A stretch of DNA of 64,000 bases from an uncultured Eubacteriales bacterium. Lineage in GTDB: Bacteria > Bacillota > Clostridia > Lachnospirales > Lachnospiraceae. The stretch lies in contig UQYF01000010.1 in the NCBI GenBank assembly GCA_900545175.1, forward strand, positions 1-64,000. Direction: 5' to 3'. Below, piece after piece: positions 34,574 through 43,614 of the stretch (its first letter is position 1; each line of letters opens with the position of its first letter). The notes under the pieces were generated by a model, which did not search any database, was not told the DNA's origin, and saw only the letters and a program-made list of their open reading frames with translations. The translations under genes and the position numbers were made by a program.

Positions 34574-34620
34574 TTGACATTTTAAATACTTGGAAATACA
34601 ATAGTTGCAAATGCAACTAT
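34574..34620 (+). promoter_or_regulatory. Sigma-70 promoter with overlapping MarR-type operator
   Basis: TTGACA (34574-34579), 17-bp spacer, TACAAT (34597-34602). The palindrome AGTTGCAAATGCAACT (34603-34618, extended by AT on both sides) starts at the -10 box and covers the start site. A bound repressor would block transcription of the ABC exporter. The TTGC...GCAA symmetry fits MarR sites, and a marR gene ends the cluster. Confidence 0.8.
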
Positions 34621-34634
34621 TGGAGGTACAAGTA

Positions 34635-36362
34635 ATGTTGAAGAGAATATTTTCTTATATGGGACAGTATAAGAAATACGCATATCTTGCCTTATTGTGC
34701 ATCGGCGTTGAGGCCGTTCTTGAGCTTATGGTGCCGATGCTTATGGCGGATTTGATTGATTATGGCGTAGCTGACGCTGATATTCCTTACATTTATACCA
34801 AAGGAATACAGATGGGAGGCTGCGCCATTCTTGCGCTTATTTTAGGTATTGGAAGCTCTAAGTTCTCTGCGCTTGCAGGGCAGGGATTAGGAGCTAATAT
34901 CCGTATGGCTGAGTATGAGAAGCTTCAGTCATACTCATTTTCTAATATTGACCATTTCAGGGTGTCATCGCTTGTCACAAGGCTTACCAGCGATGTGACT
35001 AACATCCAGAATTCGGTGTCAACCGGAATGAGACCTTTTGGAAGAAGTCCGGTAATGCTGATTGTGGCGACATCGGTGGCTTTTTCCATCAACTCGACAC
35101 TGGCGCTTGTATTCCTTGTGGCGCTGCCTATACTTGCGGCTATGCTTATCGCAATCATAATTCATATAAGACCATTGTATTCTAAGATGCAGAGTGCAAT
35201 CGATCTTTTAAATCGTACCGTTGGTGAGAACCTGACGGCAATCAGGGTTGTCAAGGCGTATGTGCGTGGGGACTATGAGGTTGAGAAATTTGAGAGGGTC
35301 AATGATAATCTTAAAAATCAGTCGGAGAAGGCTTTTAAGAGTGCTGTGCTCAACATGCCGGCAATGCAGCTTGTCATGTATTTTACAATACTTGGAATAC
35401 TACTTCTTGGCGGTCATCTTGTGAAGGCAGGAGAGCTGGGAATAGGTCAGCTTACAAGCTTTTTAAGCTATGTTCTTCTTATTCTCAACTCGCTTATGAT
35501 GATGTCGAATGTCTTTCTTATGATGACACGTTCACTTGCATCGGGTGCAAGAATTATGGAAGTACTTGACGAGAAGATCGACATAACAGACGAGCTTGCT
35601 AAGGATATCAGTGTGGAGCGCGGTGAGATTGAATTTGACCATGTGAGCTTTAAATACAAGGCTGAGGCAGCAGAGTATGTGTTGTCCGATATTTCATTTC
35701 ACATAGAGCCGGGACAGACTGTCGGAATCATAGGACAGACAGGTTCCGCAAAGACAACGCTTGTGCAGCTTATACCGCGCCTTTACGATGTGAATGAAGG
35801 CGTGGTAAGGATTGATGGCGTTGATGTAAAAGAGTATCCTATGAGACACCTAAGAGATGCCATTGCAATGGTTTTGCAGAAAAATACACTTTTTTCCGGC
35901 TCTCTTTTGTCAAATCTTAAATGGGGCAACGAGGATGCCACTATGGAGGAAATTGAAGAGGCATGCCATATTGCCTGTGTCGATGAGTTTATCGACAGAC
36001 TTTCGGATGGATACGAGACGGAGATGGGACAGGGAGGTGTCAATGTCTCAGGTGGGCAGAAGCAGAGAATATGTATTGCAAGAGCAATCTTAAAAAAGCC
36101 GAAGGTGCTTATCCTCGATGATTCGACAAGCGCTGTCGATACAGCAACGGAGGCAAAAATCCGTGAAGGACTTGCCGATAAGCTTCCGGATATGACAAAA
36201 ATTATAATTGCACAGAGAATATCATCGGTACACCATGCGGATCAGATTATCATTCTTGATAAGGGAAGGATAAACGGAATAGGGACGCATGAGAGTCTTC
36301 TTGCAGGTAATAAAATATATCAGGAAATATATGAATCGCAGAAGGAGGGGGCAGATTTATAA
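34635..36362 (+). CDS. ABC exporter half-transporter (first subunit)
   Basis: Membrane ABC exporter with fused ATPase, 575 residues from ATG 34635 (GGAGG nine bases upstream; the upstream ATGs lie in the operator). Six membrane helices span ~15-300. In the ATPase half, Walker A is GQTGSAKTT, with Ala in place of the usual Gly, and the Q-loop is VLQKNTLF. The signature is NVSGGQKQR, and Walker B is VLILDDST. The Asp in place of the catalytic Glu after Walker B (DDST) marks a degenerate site, as in heterodimeric exporters such as BmrC and LmrC. The stop overlaps the next start (TAATG), so the two halves are co-translated and form a heterodimer. Confidence 0.9.
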   Translation: MLKRIFSYMGQYKKYAYLALLCIGVEAVLELMVPMLMADLIDYGVADADIPYIYTKGIQMGGCAILALILGIGSSKFSALAGQGLGANIRMAEYEKLQSYSFSNIDHFRVSSLVTRLTSDVTNIQNSVSTGMRPFGRSPVMLIVATSVAFSINSTLALVFLVALPILAAMLIAIIIHIRPLYSKMQSAIDLLNRTVGENLTAIRVVKAYVRGDYEVEKFERVNDNLKNQSEKAFKSAVLNMPAMQLVMYFTILGILLLGGHLVKAGELGIGQLTSFLSYVLLILNSLMMMSNVFLMMTRSLASGARIMEVLDEKIDITDELAKDISVERGEIEFDHVSFKYKAEAAEYVLSDISFHIEPGQTVGIIGQTGSAKTTLVQLIPRLYDVNEGVVRIDGVDVKEYPMRHLRDAIAMVLQKNTLFSGSLLSNLKWGNEDATMEEIEEACHIACVDEFIDRLSDGYETEMGQGGVNVSGGQKQRICIARAILKKPKVLILDDSTSAVDTATEAKIREGLADKLPDMTKIIIAQRISSVHHADQIIILDKGRINGIGTHESLLAGNKIYQEIYESQKEGADL

Positions 36363-38227
36363 TGGCAAAATATGTCGGATATAAAAGACCAAAGGACACG
36401 AAAAAGACCATAAAGCACCTGCTCGTCTACCTTGGCTTTCATAAATGGTCGTTCGTGCTTGTTGCACTGTTAGTATTCATAAGTGCCGGCGCAAATATTA
36501 TGGGAACATACCTTTTAAAGCCGGTAATCAATAAATTCATTGTTCCGGGTGATACTACAGGGCTTATAAGGGCTGTTATTTCGATGGGTGTGATGTATCT
36601 GTGCGGTGCACTGGCAACTTTCGCATACAACAGACTGATGGTGATTACTTCGCAGAAGGTCATAAAGGAGATAAGGAATGACCTTTTTGCACATACACAG
36701 AAGCTTCCGCTAAGCTATTTTGATGCTCATTCACATGGCGAGCTTATGAGCCGGTTTACTAACGATGTGGACACGGTTCAGGAAGCTATGAACAGCAGCT
36801 TTGCCATGATAATACAGAGCTTCATGCAGCTTTTCGGAACGATAGTGATGATGATGGTGTTAAGTGTTAAGCTTTCACTTATCGTTGTTGTTTTCCTTCT
36901 GCTTATGTTTGCGTTCATCAAGGTAAATGGCAGGCAGAGCAAGAAGTATTTTAACAGGCAGCAGGAAGAGCTTGGAAAAATTAACGGCTTTGTGCAGGAG
37001 ATGATGGCAGGTCAGAAGGTCGAGAAGGTGTTCAATCACGAAGCAAAGGATTTTGAGCGTTTCTGTGAGATGAATGAGAGATTAAGAAAAGAATCCACTC
37101 ATGCACTTACTTTTGCAGGGAGAATGGTTCCTACGATAGTTTCTCTTTCCTACTTTAACTATGCCGTATCTGCCTGTGTGGGTGGACTTATGGCAATAAA
37201 AGGACTATTAGACCTTGGAACCCTGTCAGCATACCTTGTGTATGTGCGGCAGAGCGCCATGCCATTGAACCAGTTCACGAATCAGGTAAATTTTCTCCTT
37301 TCAGCTTTGTCAGGTGCGGAGCGTATTTTTGAGATGATGGACGAGGATCCGGAGCTTGACGAGGGAACAGTAACGCTGTGCAATGCAGTGAGAACTCCCG
37401 ATGGTGAGCTTATAGAATGCGAGGAGAGAACAGGGCTTTTCGCATGGAAGGTATCTGATACCGGAAGCCTGAGAACACCATGTCTTGTGGAGCTTAAGGG
37501 CGATGTGCGATTTAAGGATGTAGTGTTCGGATATGTGCCTGGGAAGAGAGTTTTAAACGGAATATCACTTTTTGCCAAGCCGGGACAAAAGATAGCATTT
37601 GTCGGCTCAACCGGAGCGGGAAAGACAACCATTGTAAATCTTGTTAACAGGTTCTATGAGATACAGTCGGGAACAATAACCTATGACGGAATTGACATCA
37701 AGGATATAAAGAAGGATGACCTGCGCCGTTCACTTGCAATGGTAATTCAGGAGACACATCTTTTTACCGGCACAATAGCGGATAATATAAGATATGGAAA
37801 TCCTCATGCGACTGACGAGGAGGTATCGGAGGCTGCAAGGATAGCCAACGCAGATTCATTTATAAAATGGCTGCCGGAGGGCTACAATACAATGCTCTAT
37901 TCTGACGGAGGAAATCTCTCACAGGGTCAGAGACAGCTTCTTGCAATAGCAAGGGCAGCAGCTGCGAAGCCGCCTGTGCTCATCCTTGATGAGGCGACAA
38001 GCTCGGTAGACACAAGAACAGAGCGCCTTATTGAAAAAGGAATGGATGCAATCATGGAGGGCAGAACCGTGTTCGTAATAGCACACAGACTGTCCACGGT
38101 AAGAAACTCGGAGGCGATTATGGTGCTTGAAAAGGGCGGGATAATTGAGAGAGGAAGCCATGAGGAGCTGCTTGCACAGGAAGGAAGATACTATAGACTG
38201 TATATGGGGCAGTTCGAATTAGAGTGA
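36362..38227 (+). CDS. ABC exporter half-transporter (second subunit)
   Basis: 621 residues, coupled to the first half by a one-base stop/start overlap. Membrane domain ~30-330. There is a ~30-residue insertion between membrane and ATPase domains (LCNAVRTPDGELIECEERTGLFAWKVSD). ATPase: Walker A GSTGAGKTT, Q-loop VIQETHLFTG, signature LSQGQRQL (SQGQ for SGGQ) and a canonical Walker B with catalytic Glu (VLILDEATSSVD), complementing the degenerate partner. Substrates are probably drugs or amphipathic compounds, as in MarR-controlled homologues; this is inference. Confidence 0.9.
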   Translation: MAKYVGYKRPKDTKKTIKHLLVYLGFHKWSFVLVALLVFISAGANIMGTYLLKPVINKFIVPGDTTGLIRAVISMGVMYLCGALATFAYNRLMVITSQKVIKEIRNDLFAHTQKLPLSYFDAHSHGELMSRFTNDVDTVQEAMNSSFAMIIQSFMQLFGTIVMMMVLSVKLSLIVVVFLLLMFAFIKVNGRQSKKYFNRQQEELGKINGFVQEMMAGQKVEKVFNHEAKDFERFCEMNERLRKESTHALTFAGRMVPTIVSLSYFNYAVSACVGGLMAIKGLLDLGTLSAYLVYVRQSAMPLNQFTNQVNFLLSALSGAERIFEMMDEDPELDEGTVTLCNAVRTPDGELIECEERTGLFAWKVSDTGSLRTPCLVELKGDVRFKDVVFGYVPGKRVLNGISLFAKPGQKIAFVGSTGAGKTTIVNLVNRFYEIQSGTITYDGIDIKDIKKDDLRRSLAMVIQETHLFTGTIADNIRYGNPHATDEEVSEAARIANADSFIKWLPEGYNTMLYSDGGNLSQGQRQLLAIARAAAAKPPVLILDEATSSVDTRTERLIEKGMDAIMEGRTVFVIAHRLSTVRNSEAIMVLEKGGIIERGSHEELLAQEGRYYRLYMGQFELE

Positions 38228-38250
38228 TTGTTATGACGATATGAAGTATA

Positions 38251-38457
38251 TAATTGCGAAACTCAGTTTGCACATACGGACGTTGTGTAATTTTGCCGGT
38301 ACCCTTCCGGACGCGTTCTCACTCATTTTAAAGCGTAGTGGCGCATAAGCGGCTAAAATACAGCCGCTAAACGCCAACGCTTTAAAAAAGGTCCGGCAGT
38401 GTACCGGTAAAATTACACAACTGTTTGTTTACGAATTTGCGTTTCGCAATTATTTAA
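38251..38457. repeat. MITE-like element family 1, second copy
   Basis: TAATTGCGAAACTCAGTTTG at the left and GCGTTTCGCAATTA at the right are inverted. The subterminal GTTGTGTAATTTTGCCGGTA matches TACCGGTAAAATTACACAAC inversely. The core GCGGCTAAAATACAGCCGCT matches the core of the 18799 copy in opposite orientation. I see no clear flanking direct repeat. No ORF. Confidence 0.75.
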
Positions 38458-38463
38458 CGGATG

Positions 38464-38525
38464 TCGGGTGTCAAAACATGCTATACATTTATAACATAAA
38501 TCAGCATGTTTTGCCACTTGAATCC
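38464..38525. repeat. MITE-like element family 2, minimal copy
   Basis: TCGGGTGTCAAAACATGC and GCATGTTTTGCCACTTGAAT bound about 60 bp. It directly follows the family 1 copy, so the 332-bp gap before marR consists almost wholly of two elements. Confidence 0.7.
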
Positions 38526-38559
38526 TGATGTAATATAAAGCATAGAGAGGTATATTTGT

Positions 38560-39006
38560 ATGGAAAGAGACGGATTGGGGAGCGCTTTTTTGCGCGTAGA
38601 GCTGCTTAGAAGGAAGCTGTTAAGACCGCATTTTATCGAGCTTGGGCTGACAGTGGGGCAGGGACAGCCACGGATACTCAGGATGTTAAGGCTAAAGGGT
38701 GCGATGAGCCAGAGAGAGCTTGCCGACTTATGTGTTCTTGATGTGACCACGATGTCTAGAACGCTTGACAAGCTTGAGAAGATGGGGCTTGTAAAGAGAA
38801 CGGACAATCCTGGATGCAGGCGCTCATGGGTCATATCGCTCACACCTGCGGGTGAAGAAAAAGCAGATAAGGTTATAGAGCTTTTTAAGATGGCGGATGA
38901 GATATTTTCAGATGGAATGACAGATGAAGAAATTAAAAAGCTATATGACATGCTCACAGTTATAGAGGAGAATGTTGAGAGGAATATGCCGGATTATCGG
39001 GAGTAA
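38560..39006 (+). CDS. MarR-family transcriptional repressor
   Basis: 148 residues, winged-helix MarR. Recognition region: GQPRILRMLRLKGAMSQRELADLCVLDVTTMSRTLDKLEKMGLVKRTDNPGCRRSWVISLTPAGEEKADKV. It probably binds the AGTTGC-type palindromes at 34603 and possibly 18736 (inference). In most genomes such a regulator sits first in the exporter operon; here it lies after both subunits and is separated by two repeat elements, so it may have its own promoter. No AGTTGC site lies upstream of it. AGAGAGG precedes ATG. Confidence 0.88.
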   Translation: MERDGLGSAFLRVELLRRKLLRPHFIELGLTVGQGQPRILRMLRLKGAMSQRELADLCVLDVTTMSRTLDKLEKMGLVKRTDNPGCRRSWVISLTPAGEEKADKVIELFKMADEIFSDGMTDEEIKKLYDMLTVIEENVERNMPDYRE

Positions 39007-39008
39007 GG

Positions 39009-39094
39009 ATAGCATATATTCTGGAAAGCTGAATATATGCTATCTGTGAAATTGTTTAATTATGTTATTGGGCTGCCTAGCGGGCAGCCCAGTC
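39009..39094 (+). terminator. Two hairpins at the marR end; the second lies over the acetyltransferase stop codon
   Basis: GATAGCATATATTC/GAATATATGCTATC (39009-39046) is followed by GGGCTGCC-TAGC-GGGCAGCCC and GTCTTTTTT (39070-39094). The second overlaps the stop codon of the convergent gene on the minus strand. Confidence 0.8.
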
Positions 39095-39637
39095 TTTTTT
39101 CCATAGTATGTTAGCGTTGGAAGCTTCTATTTTTCCGTAACGTGTCGTATATTTTACAGCTTTTACAAAATGAAATCCGCATTTTTCCTGAACGCGTGCG
39201 GATTGTCTGTTGTGCAGGAAATACAAGTAGGTTACAAAGTCGAGCCCACAGTCCTCAAAGAGATAGCGTATTACTTCGGTGACCGCCTCAGGCATCAAGC
39301 CCTGTCCCCAGTAATCCTTTGAGAGAGTACAGCCGATTTCGCGTCCCTTGTACTTAGCAAGTTCGGGGAAAAAATCTTCATTATAATTTTCAACTCCAAG
39401 AGAGCCGATGACTTTTCCTTCGTATTCAATGGCGAAGGTTTTCTTTTCTGAGATAAACATATCAAGTATAGTCTGCGATTCTGTCTTGTCTTTGTGGGGA
39501 AGCCAGCCGGCCATCTGACCGACACCGTCAACATGGGCATATTCGTAAAAATCGTCAAGGTCGGACTGTCTCCATGGGCGCAGTATGAGACGATTGGTTT
39601 TTAGAGTTACATTTGAAATATCAATAGGTGTATTCAT
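39077..39637 (-). CDS. GNAT N-acetyltransferase, RimJ/RimL type
   Basis: 186 residues, acetyl-CoA-dependent transferase (Acetyltransf_3). Opening TNRLILRPWRQSDLDDFYEYA, the core IGSLGVENYNED, the acetyl-CoA loop EIGCTLSKDYWGQGLMPEAVTEVIRYLFE (~115-143) and HNRQSARVQEKCGF are all typical. The substrate may be a ribosomal protein or a small molecule. The C-terminal WAAR and stop are encoded inside the opposing terminator hairpin. Single gene. Confidence 0.88.
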   Translation of the reverse strand: MNTPIDISNVTLKTNRLILRPWRQSDLDDFYEYAHVDGVGQMAGWLPHKDKTESQTILDMFISEKKTFAIEYEGKVIGSLGVENYNEDFFPELAKYKGREIGCTLSKDYWGQGLMPEAVTEVIRYLFEDCGLDFVTYLYFLHNRQSARVQEKCGFHFVKAVKYTTRYGKIEASNANILWKKDWAAR

Positions 39638-39728
39638 GGCATTTCCCCGCTTTCTTTTTTAGTAAATTTCAGCTAATTTACCACCGATATAAATAATTGT
39701 CAAGAAATAATTTATTTAAGTTTTCAGA

Positions 39729-39746
39729 GCATGCTTTGGCACCTTA
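39729..39746. repeat. MITE-like element family 2, end remnant
   Basis: GCATGCTTTGGCACCTTAAT resembles a lone right end of the family; no partner end is visible nearby. Confidence 0.3.
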
Positions 39747-39879
39747 ATCTTTTCAAGGAATAATTTGTGATTTGATAAAATATGCATTTAAAAAAATAAA
39801 ATAAAGTGGTATATTAATTAATATTATGATTTCTGCCTGCGTGATGGCGGACTGATGCAGACATTTTCCGGAGGTGCTT

Positions 39880-40983
39880 ATGGAAATTAGAGATACAGAT
39901 ATAATGCAGCTTTTAGATAAGATTACAGCTCTAAGGCATGAGCTTCATAAAATCCCGGAGGCGTCCATGAAAGAGCATAAGACAAAGCAGAAAATCATGA
40001 GCTTTATAGCTGAGAATACGCAGCTTGATATTGTTGACTGCGGTTTCTGGTTTTATGTCGTAAAAAAAGCCGATGAACACAAGAAAGGTGCAATAGCTTT
40101 CCGTGCCGATATGGATGCTGTGTGCGGCAAGGACGGGCTTTATGGGCATTACTGCGGGCATGATGGACACAGCAGCATACTTGCGGGGCTTGCATTAGTG
40201 CTTGCAGGCAAAAAGACAGACAGGGATGTATATCTGATTTTTCAGCCCGGTGAGGAGACCGGAGAGGGAGCGAAAATATGTTCACAGCTTATTGTAGATA
40301 AAAATATTGAAGAGATATACGGACTTCACAATATACCCGGACATGCAAGAGGAAATATTATTGTGAGTGAAGGCACATTTGCCTGTGCTTCGACAGGGCT
40401 TGAGATATCAATGCATGGAACACCAAGCCATGCTGCATATCCGGAGGCGGGAAGAAATCCCGGACCGGCTCTTGCAAAGCTGCTTTTGGATGTAGAAGAC
40501 CTGACAGAGCGTGTAAATGAGCATGAAGGGTTCGTCCTTATGACGCTTATAGGGATTGAAGCCGGAAGCTCAAGCTATGGAGTCGCTGCATCGGAGGGTG
40601 TATTAAGGCTCACTGTAAGAGGTGAGAGGGAATATGTGTTTGAAAGCTATATAAACAGGATAGCTGAGCTTGCGGTGAGCGCAGCACATCGGGCAGGAGT
40701 TACGGTTGATATAAGACAGATAGAGAGATTTCCTGCGACAGAGAATCACCATGAGAGTGTGCAAAGGATTATCTCATGTGCTGATAGGCTTGGACTTACG
40801 GTGGATAAGCTTCATAAGCCTATGCGATGGTCGGAGGATTTCGGATATTATCTTATGGGAACAGGAGGAGCATTTTTCGGAGTTGGAGACGGTGAAGCTT
40901 ATGCACAGCTTCACACGCAGGAATATGAATTTCCTGATGGGATTATGGAGAATGCAATTACACTTTTTGCAGGATTAATTTAG
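39880..40983 (+). CDS. M20-family amidohydrolase (zinc metallopeptidase-like)
   Basis: 367 residues from ATG 39880, after GGAGG (39870-39874); the preceding GTG overlaps that site. M20D-type signatures: LRHELHKIPEASMKE, FRADMDAV, metal ligands in YCGHDGHSS, QPGEETGEGAK and GLHNIPGH, the lid domain (~175-290), and the final ligand in QLHTQEYEFPDG. Related enzymes hydrolyse N-acyl amino acids, aminobenzoyl-glutamate or hippurate. It lies alone before the glycan cluster, with a tandem repeat behind it. Substrate unknown. Confidence 0.88.
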   Translation: MEIRDTDIMQLLDKITALRHELHKIPEASMKEHKTKQKIMSFIAENTQLDIVDCGFWFYVVKKADEHKKGAIAFRADMDAVCGKDGLYGHYCGHDGHSSILAGLALVLAGKKTDRDVYLIFQPGEETGEGAKICSQLIVDKNIEEIYGLHNIPGHARGNIIVSEGTFACASTGLEISMHGTPSHAAYPEAGRNPGPALAKLLLDVEDLTERVNEHEGFVLMTLIGIEAGSSSYGVAASEGVLRLTVRGEREYVFESYINRIAELAVSAAHRAGVTVDIRQIERFPATENHHESVQRIISCADRLGLTVDKLHKPMRWSEDFGYYLMGTGGAFFGVGDGEAYAQLHTQEYEFPDGIMENAITLFAGLI

Positions 40984-41063
40984 AAAGTATATATTATTCA
41001 GGCAATTTACAGACTAATTATTTAGAAAGAATATATTATTCAGATAATTTGCAGACTGATTAT
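40980..41063. repeat. 42-bp direct tandem duplication
   Basis: TTTAGAAAGTATATATTATT... and TTTAGAAAGAATATATTATT... are two adjacent units that differ at about five positions, beginning at the stop of the amidohydrolase gene. Confidence 0.7.
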
Positions 41064-41173
41064 ATAGATGGATATGAATGATTTACCGCAAACCATATGG
41101 CACATGGTATCAATGTACAGGTTTTAGTGCTTAACTGTAATTGGTTATTGAGAATAAAATATTAGGAGCGTAT

Positions 41174-43549
41174 ATGAAATTAAAGGAGCTTATTAAGGAA
41201 CATCATGGATTGGCATTTGTTGCTGTTGTGGAGATTTTTATAATATTGTGGGCATTTGTTTCGCTGTTTGGCAGACGCACAGTGGTTGAGTTTGATTTAA
41301 GCAGAGCCGACTACTACAATTTTTGTGCGGTATCGGACGGAACGCTTGTGATAAAGCAGTCTGACAATGAGACAGATGCAGGCACGATATCAGCAGCATT
41401 CGGAAACATTAATTTAAGACCCGGCAGGTATGAAATAGAGGCCGTGTACAAGGCTGATATTGATGACTATGATGCTTCAAAGTGGAGCGGCGGAAGTGAG
41501 ATTCCGATATGCAGCATAAATGTATCATCTTCGACATTTATTCAGCAGTTAGTCGGAGGAGGATTTAATATATATTATGGCACGACAGAAAATAAAGAGC
41601 CGTTTTGGATTAATTCTCTCACAAAATGCAGGGATTTAACGCTTAATATAACATATCAGGGATATGGAAATATCACTATCAAGAAGCTTGTGATTGCGGA
41701 ATCGCTGTATTTCAGGTTCGTAAGATTTTTTGCTGTGCTGCTTATCATAAGCGGAATTGACATGCTTGCCTACATGATAATAAAGCAGATAAAAAATCCG
41801 GGAAACAGCGCTGCCATTGAGCTTGCTGTGATAACATTCTTTGCAAGTCTTCCGATGATGTACAGATACATATATGTGGGGCATGACCTGACATTTCACA
41901 TGGCGAGGATAGCGCAGATAGCAGATGGAATAAAGGCCGGAAACTGGCTTGTAAAGATACAGCCCGATATGATAAACGGATATGGCTATGCAACACCTCT
42001 GTTTTATCCGCAGTTATTTTTATATATTCCTGCTCTGCTTACTGTGCTTGGTTTTCCGATCCAGACAAGCTACCAGATATTCGTTGTGATAATCAATTTT
42101 GCTACGTGTGCTGTAAGCTATTATGCACTTAAGAATGTATCAGATAACAGAAACGCTGCCGTTTTGGGAAGCTTTCTATATACACTTGCGCCATACAGGT
42201 TAAGTGAATTGTATCTTGCGGCGAGGTTAGGAGAGATACTGTCAATGGTATTTTTCCCGCTTATAATATATGGGATGTACAAGGTCTATAAGGATGATGA
42301 GAGCCTTACCTTAAGAAAATGTGTTCCGCTCATACTTGGAATAAGCGGAGTTATACAGAGCCATATTGTATCAAGCCTGTTTGTGGGAATATTTATAGGA
42401 ATTTTTGTTCTATTGAACATAAGAAAGACATTCAGGGTAAGAAGGTTATGCTATCTTGCAGCATCTGCGGTAATTGTGCTTATGTTAAATGCATGGTTTA
42501 TCGTGCCGTTTATTGATTCGATGGATATGGATATACTTGTAAATGGCACAGGCAGCCTGATGTTTCAGGGCTCAGGCGTGTATCCTATGCAGATATTTTC
42601 TCTGTTCTATTACGGAAAGGGAACAAATGTACCGATGTTTGCGAGCGGAGAATTCTGTCTTACGATGGGAGTTCCGCTTATAACAGGAATTGCGGTGTGG
42701 CTATATGTGCGCTGCAAATACAGCAAATCGGAGATAAAAAATGACAGGCTTTATAAGGTTGGAAATATAACTGCAATATTTGCCATAATGACTATTATAT
42801 TCTCTTTGTGGATTTTTCCATGGGACGAGATTAACAATATAAGCAAAACTATAGCAATATGGCTGGCTAAGATTGAATTTTCATGGAGATTTCTGAGCGT
42901 GGGTGCAGCATTTGCAGCGTTTGCCACAGCAGCAGGAATGTATTATGTAAAAAAGGCTGATACCAAGGTCTATACAGGTGCAGCGGCATGTATGCTGGCA
43001 CTTACAGTGATTTCGGCAGGCTTTTTCTATGCTGATTTGTCAAATGGCACAACAGGAGCGCAGATATATTCTGACAACCAGACAGATACATTCGCACTTG
43101 GCGTGACTAATGATTATCAGCTTGAAGGAACAGATATAACCATGTGCAGGAACAGACAGCTTGAAGTTACATCGGATGTGCTGACAGTTGACAGCTATAC
43201 ATATGACAGCGGTGTCACGACAATCGATGTAAATAATATGGGAAGTGACGGATTTGAGAAGGTTATTCTGCCACTGTTCGATTATCCGGGATATAGGGCA
43301 TATGATTCTGGCACCGGTGAGAGCTTCTATCTTGAAGCAGGCGCTAACAGGAGAGTCATGGTAAATGTTCCGGCAGGGTATAAAGGCACAATAACAGTGA
43401 GGTATTTTGAAAAGCCATGGTGGAGATTGGCTGAGGGAGTATCGGCAGTCACATTGATTGTCATTATTGTGATATGCTGTATCGGAGAGAAAAATAAGTC
43501 AGGCTTATTCTTACAAAAATTAAGAAAGTACCATAATAGTAAGGAGTAA
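41174..43549 (+). CDS. Large integral membrane protein, PTPS-related/YfhO-like
   Basis: 791 residues from ATG 41174 (GGAG six bases upstream; an in-frame GTG 11 codons earlier has none). An N-terminal membrane anchor (~10-28) precedes a ~150-residue extracytoplasmic beta domain, then about 10-12 membrane helices (~195-610) and a C-terminal outer domain (~620-760) with a final anchor. The helix region contains YVGHDLTFHMARIAQIADGIKAGNW, typical of PTPS_related/GT-C-like membrane proteins that transfer sugars from lipid carriers. It is the first gene of a surface-glycan cluster. Donor and acceptor are unknown. Confidence 0.75.
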   Translation: MKLKELIKEHHGLAFVAVVEIFIILWAFVSLFGRRTVVEFDLSRADYYNFCAVSDGTLVIKQSDNETDAGTISAAFGNINLRPGRYEIEAVYKADIDDYDASKWSGGSEIPICSINVSSSTFIQQLVGGGFNIYYGTTENKEPFWINSLTKCRDLTLNITYQGYGNITIKKLVIAESLYFRFVRFFAVLLIISGIDMLAYMIIKQIKNPGNSAAIELAVITFFASLPMMYRYIYVGHDLTFHMARIAQIADGIKAGNWLVKIQPDMINGYGYATPLFYPQLFLYIPALLTVLGFPIQTSYQIFVVIINFATCAVSYYALKNVSDNRNAAVLGSFLYTLAPYRLSELYLAARLGEILSMVFFPLIIYGMYKVYKDDESLTLRKCVPLILGISGVIQSHIVSSLFVGIFIGIFVLLNIRKTFRVRRLCYLAASAVIVLMLNAWFIVPFIDSMDMDILVNGTGSLMFQGSGVYPMQIFSLFYYGKGTNVPMFASGEFCLTMGVPLITGIAVWLYVRCKYSKSEIKNDRLYKVGNITAIFAIMTIIFSLWIFPWDEINNISKTIAIWLAKIEFSWRFLSVGAAFAAFATAAGMYYVKKADTKVYTGAAACMLALTVISAGFFYADLSNGTTGAQIYSDNQTDTFALGVTNDYQLEGTDITMCRNRQLEVTSDVLTVDSYTYDSGVTTIDVNNMGSDGFEKVILPLFDYPGYRAYDSGTGESFYLEAGANRRVMVNVPAGYKGTITVRYFEKPWWRLAEGVSAVTLIVIIVICCIGEKNKSGLFLQKLRKYHNSKE

Positions 43550-43614
43550 TGCAAAAGCTGACTGCCTAAGATATCGTTTTTTCTGATATTTATGTCAGCA
43601 GAATGAGGATTGAT

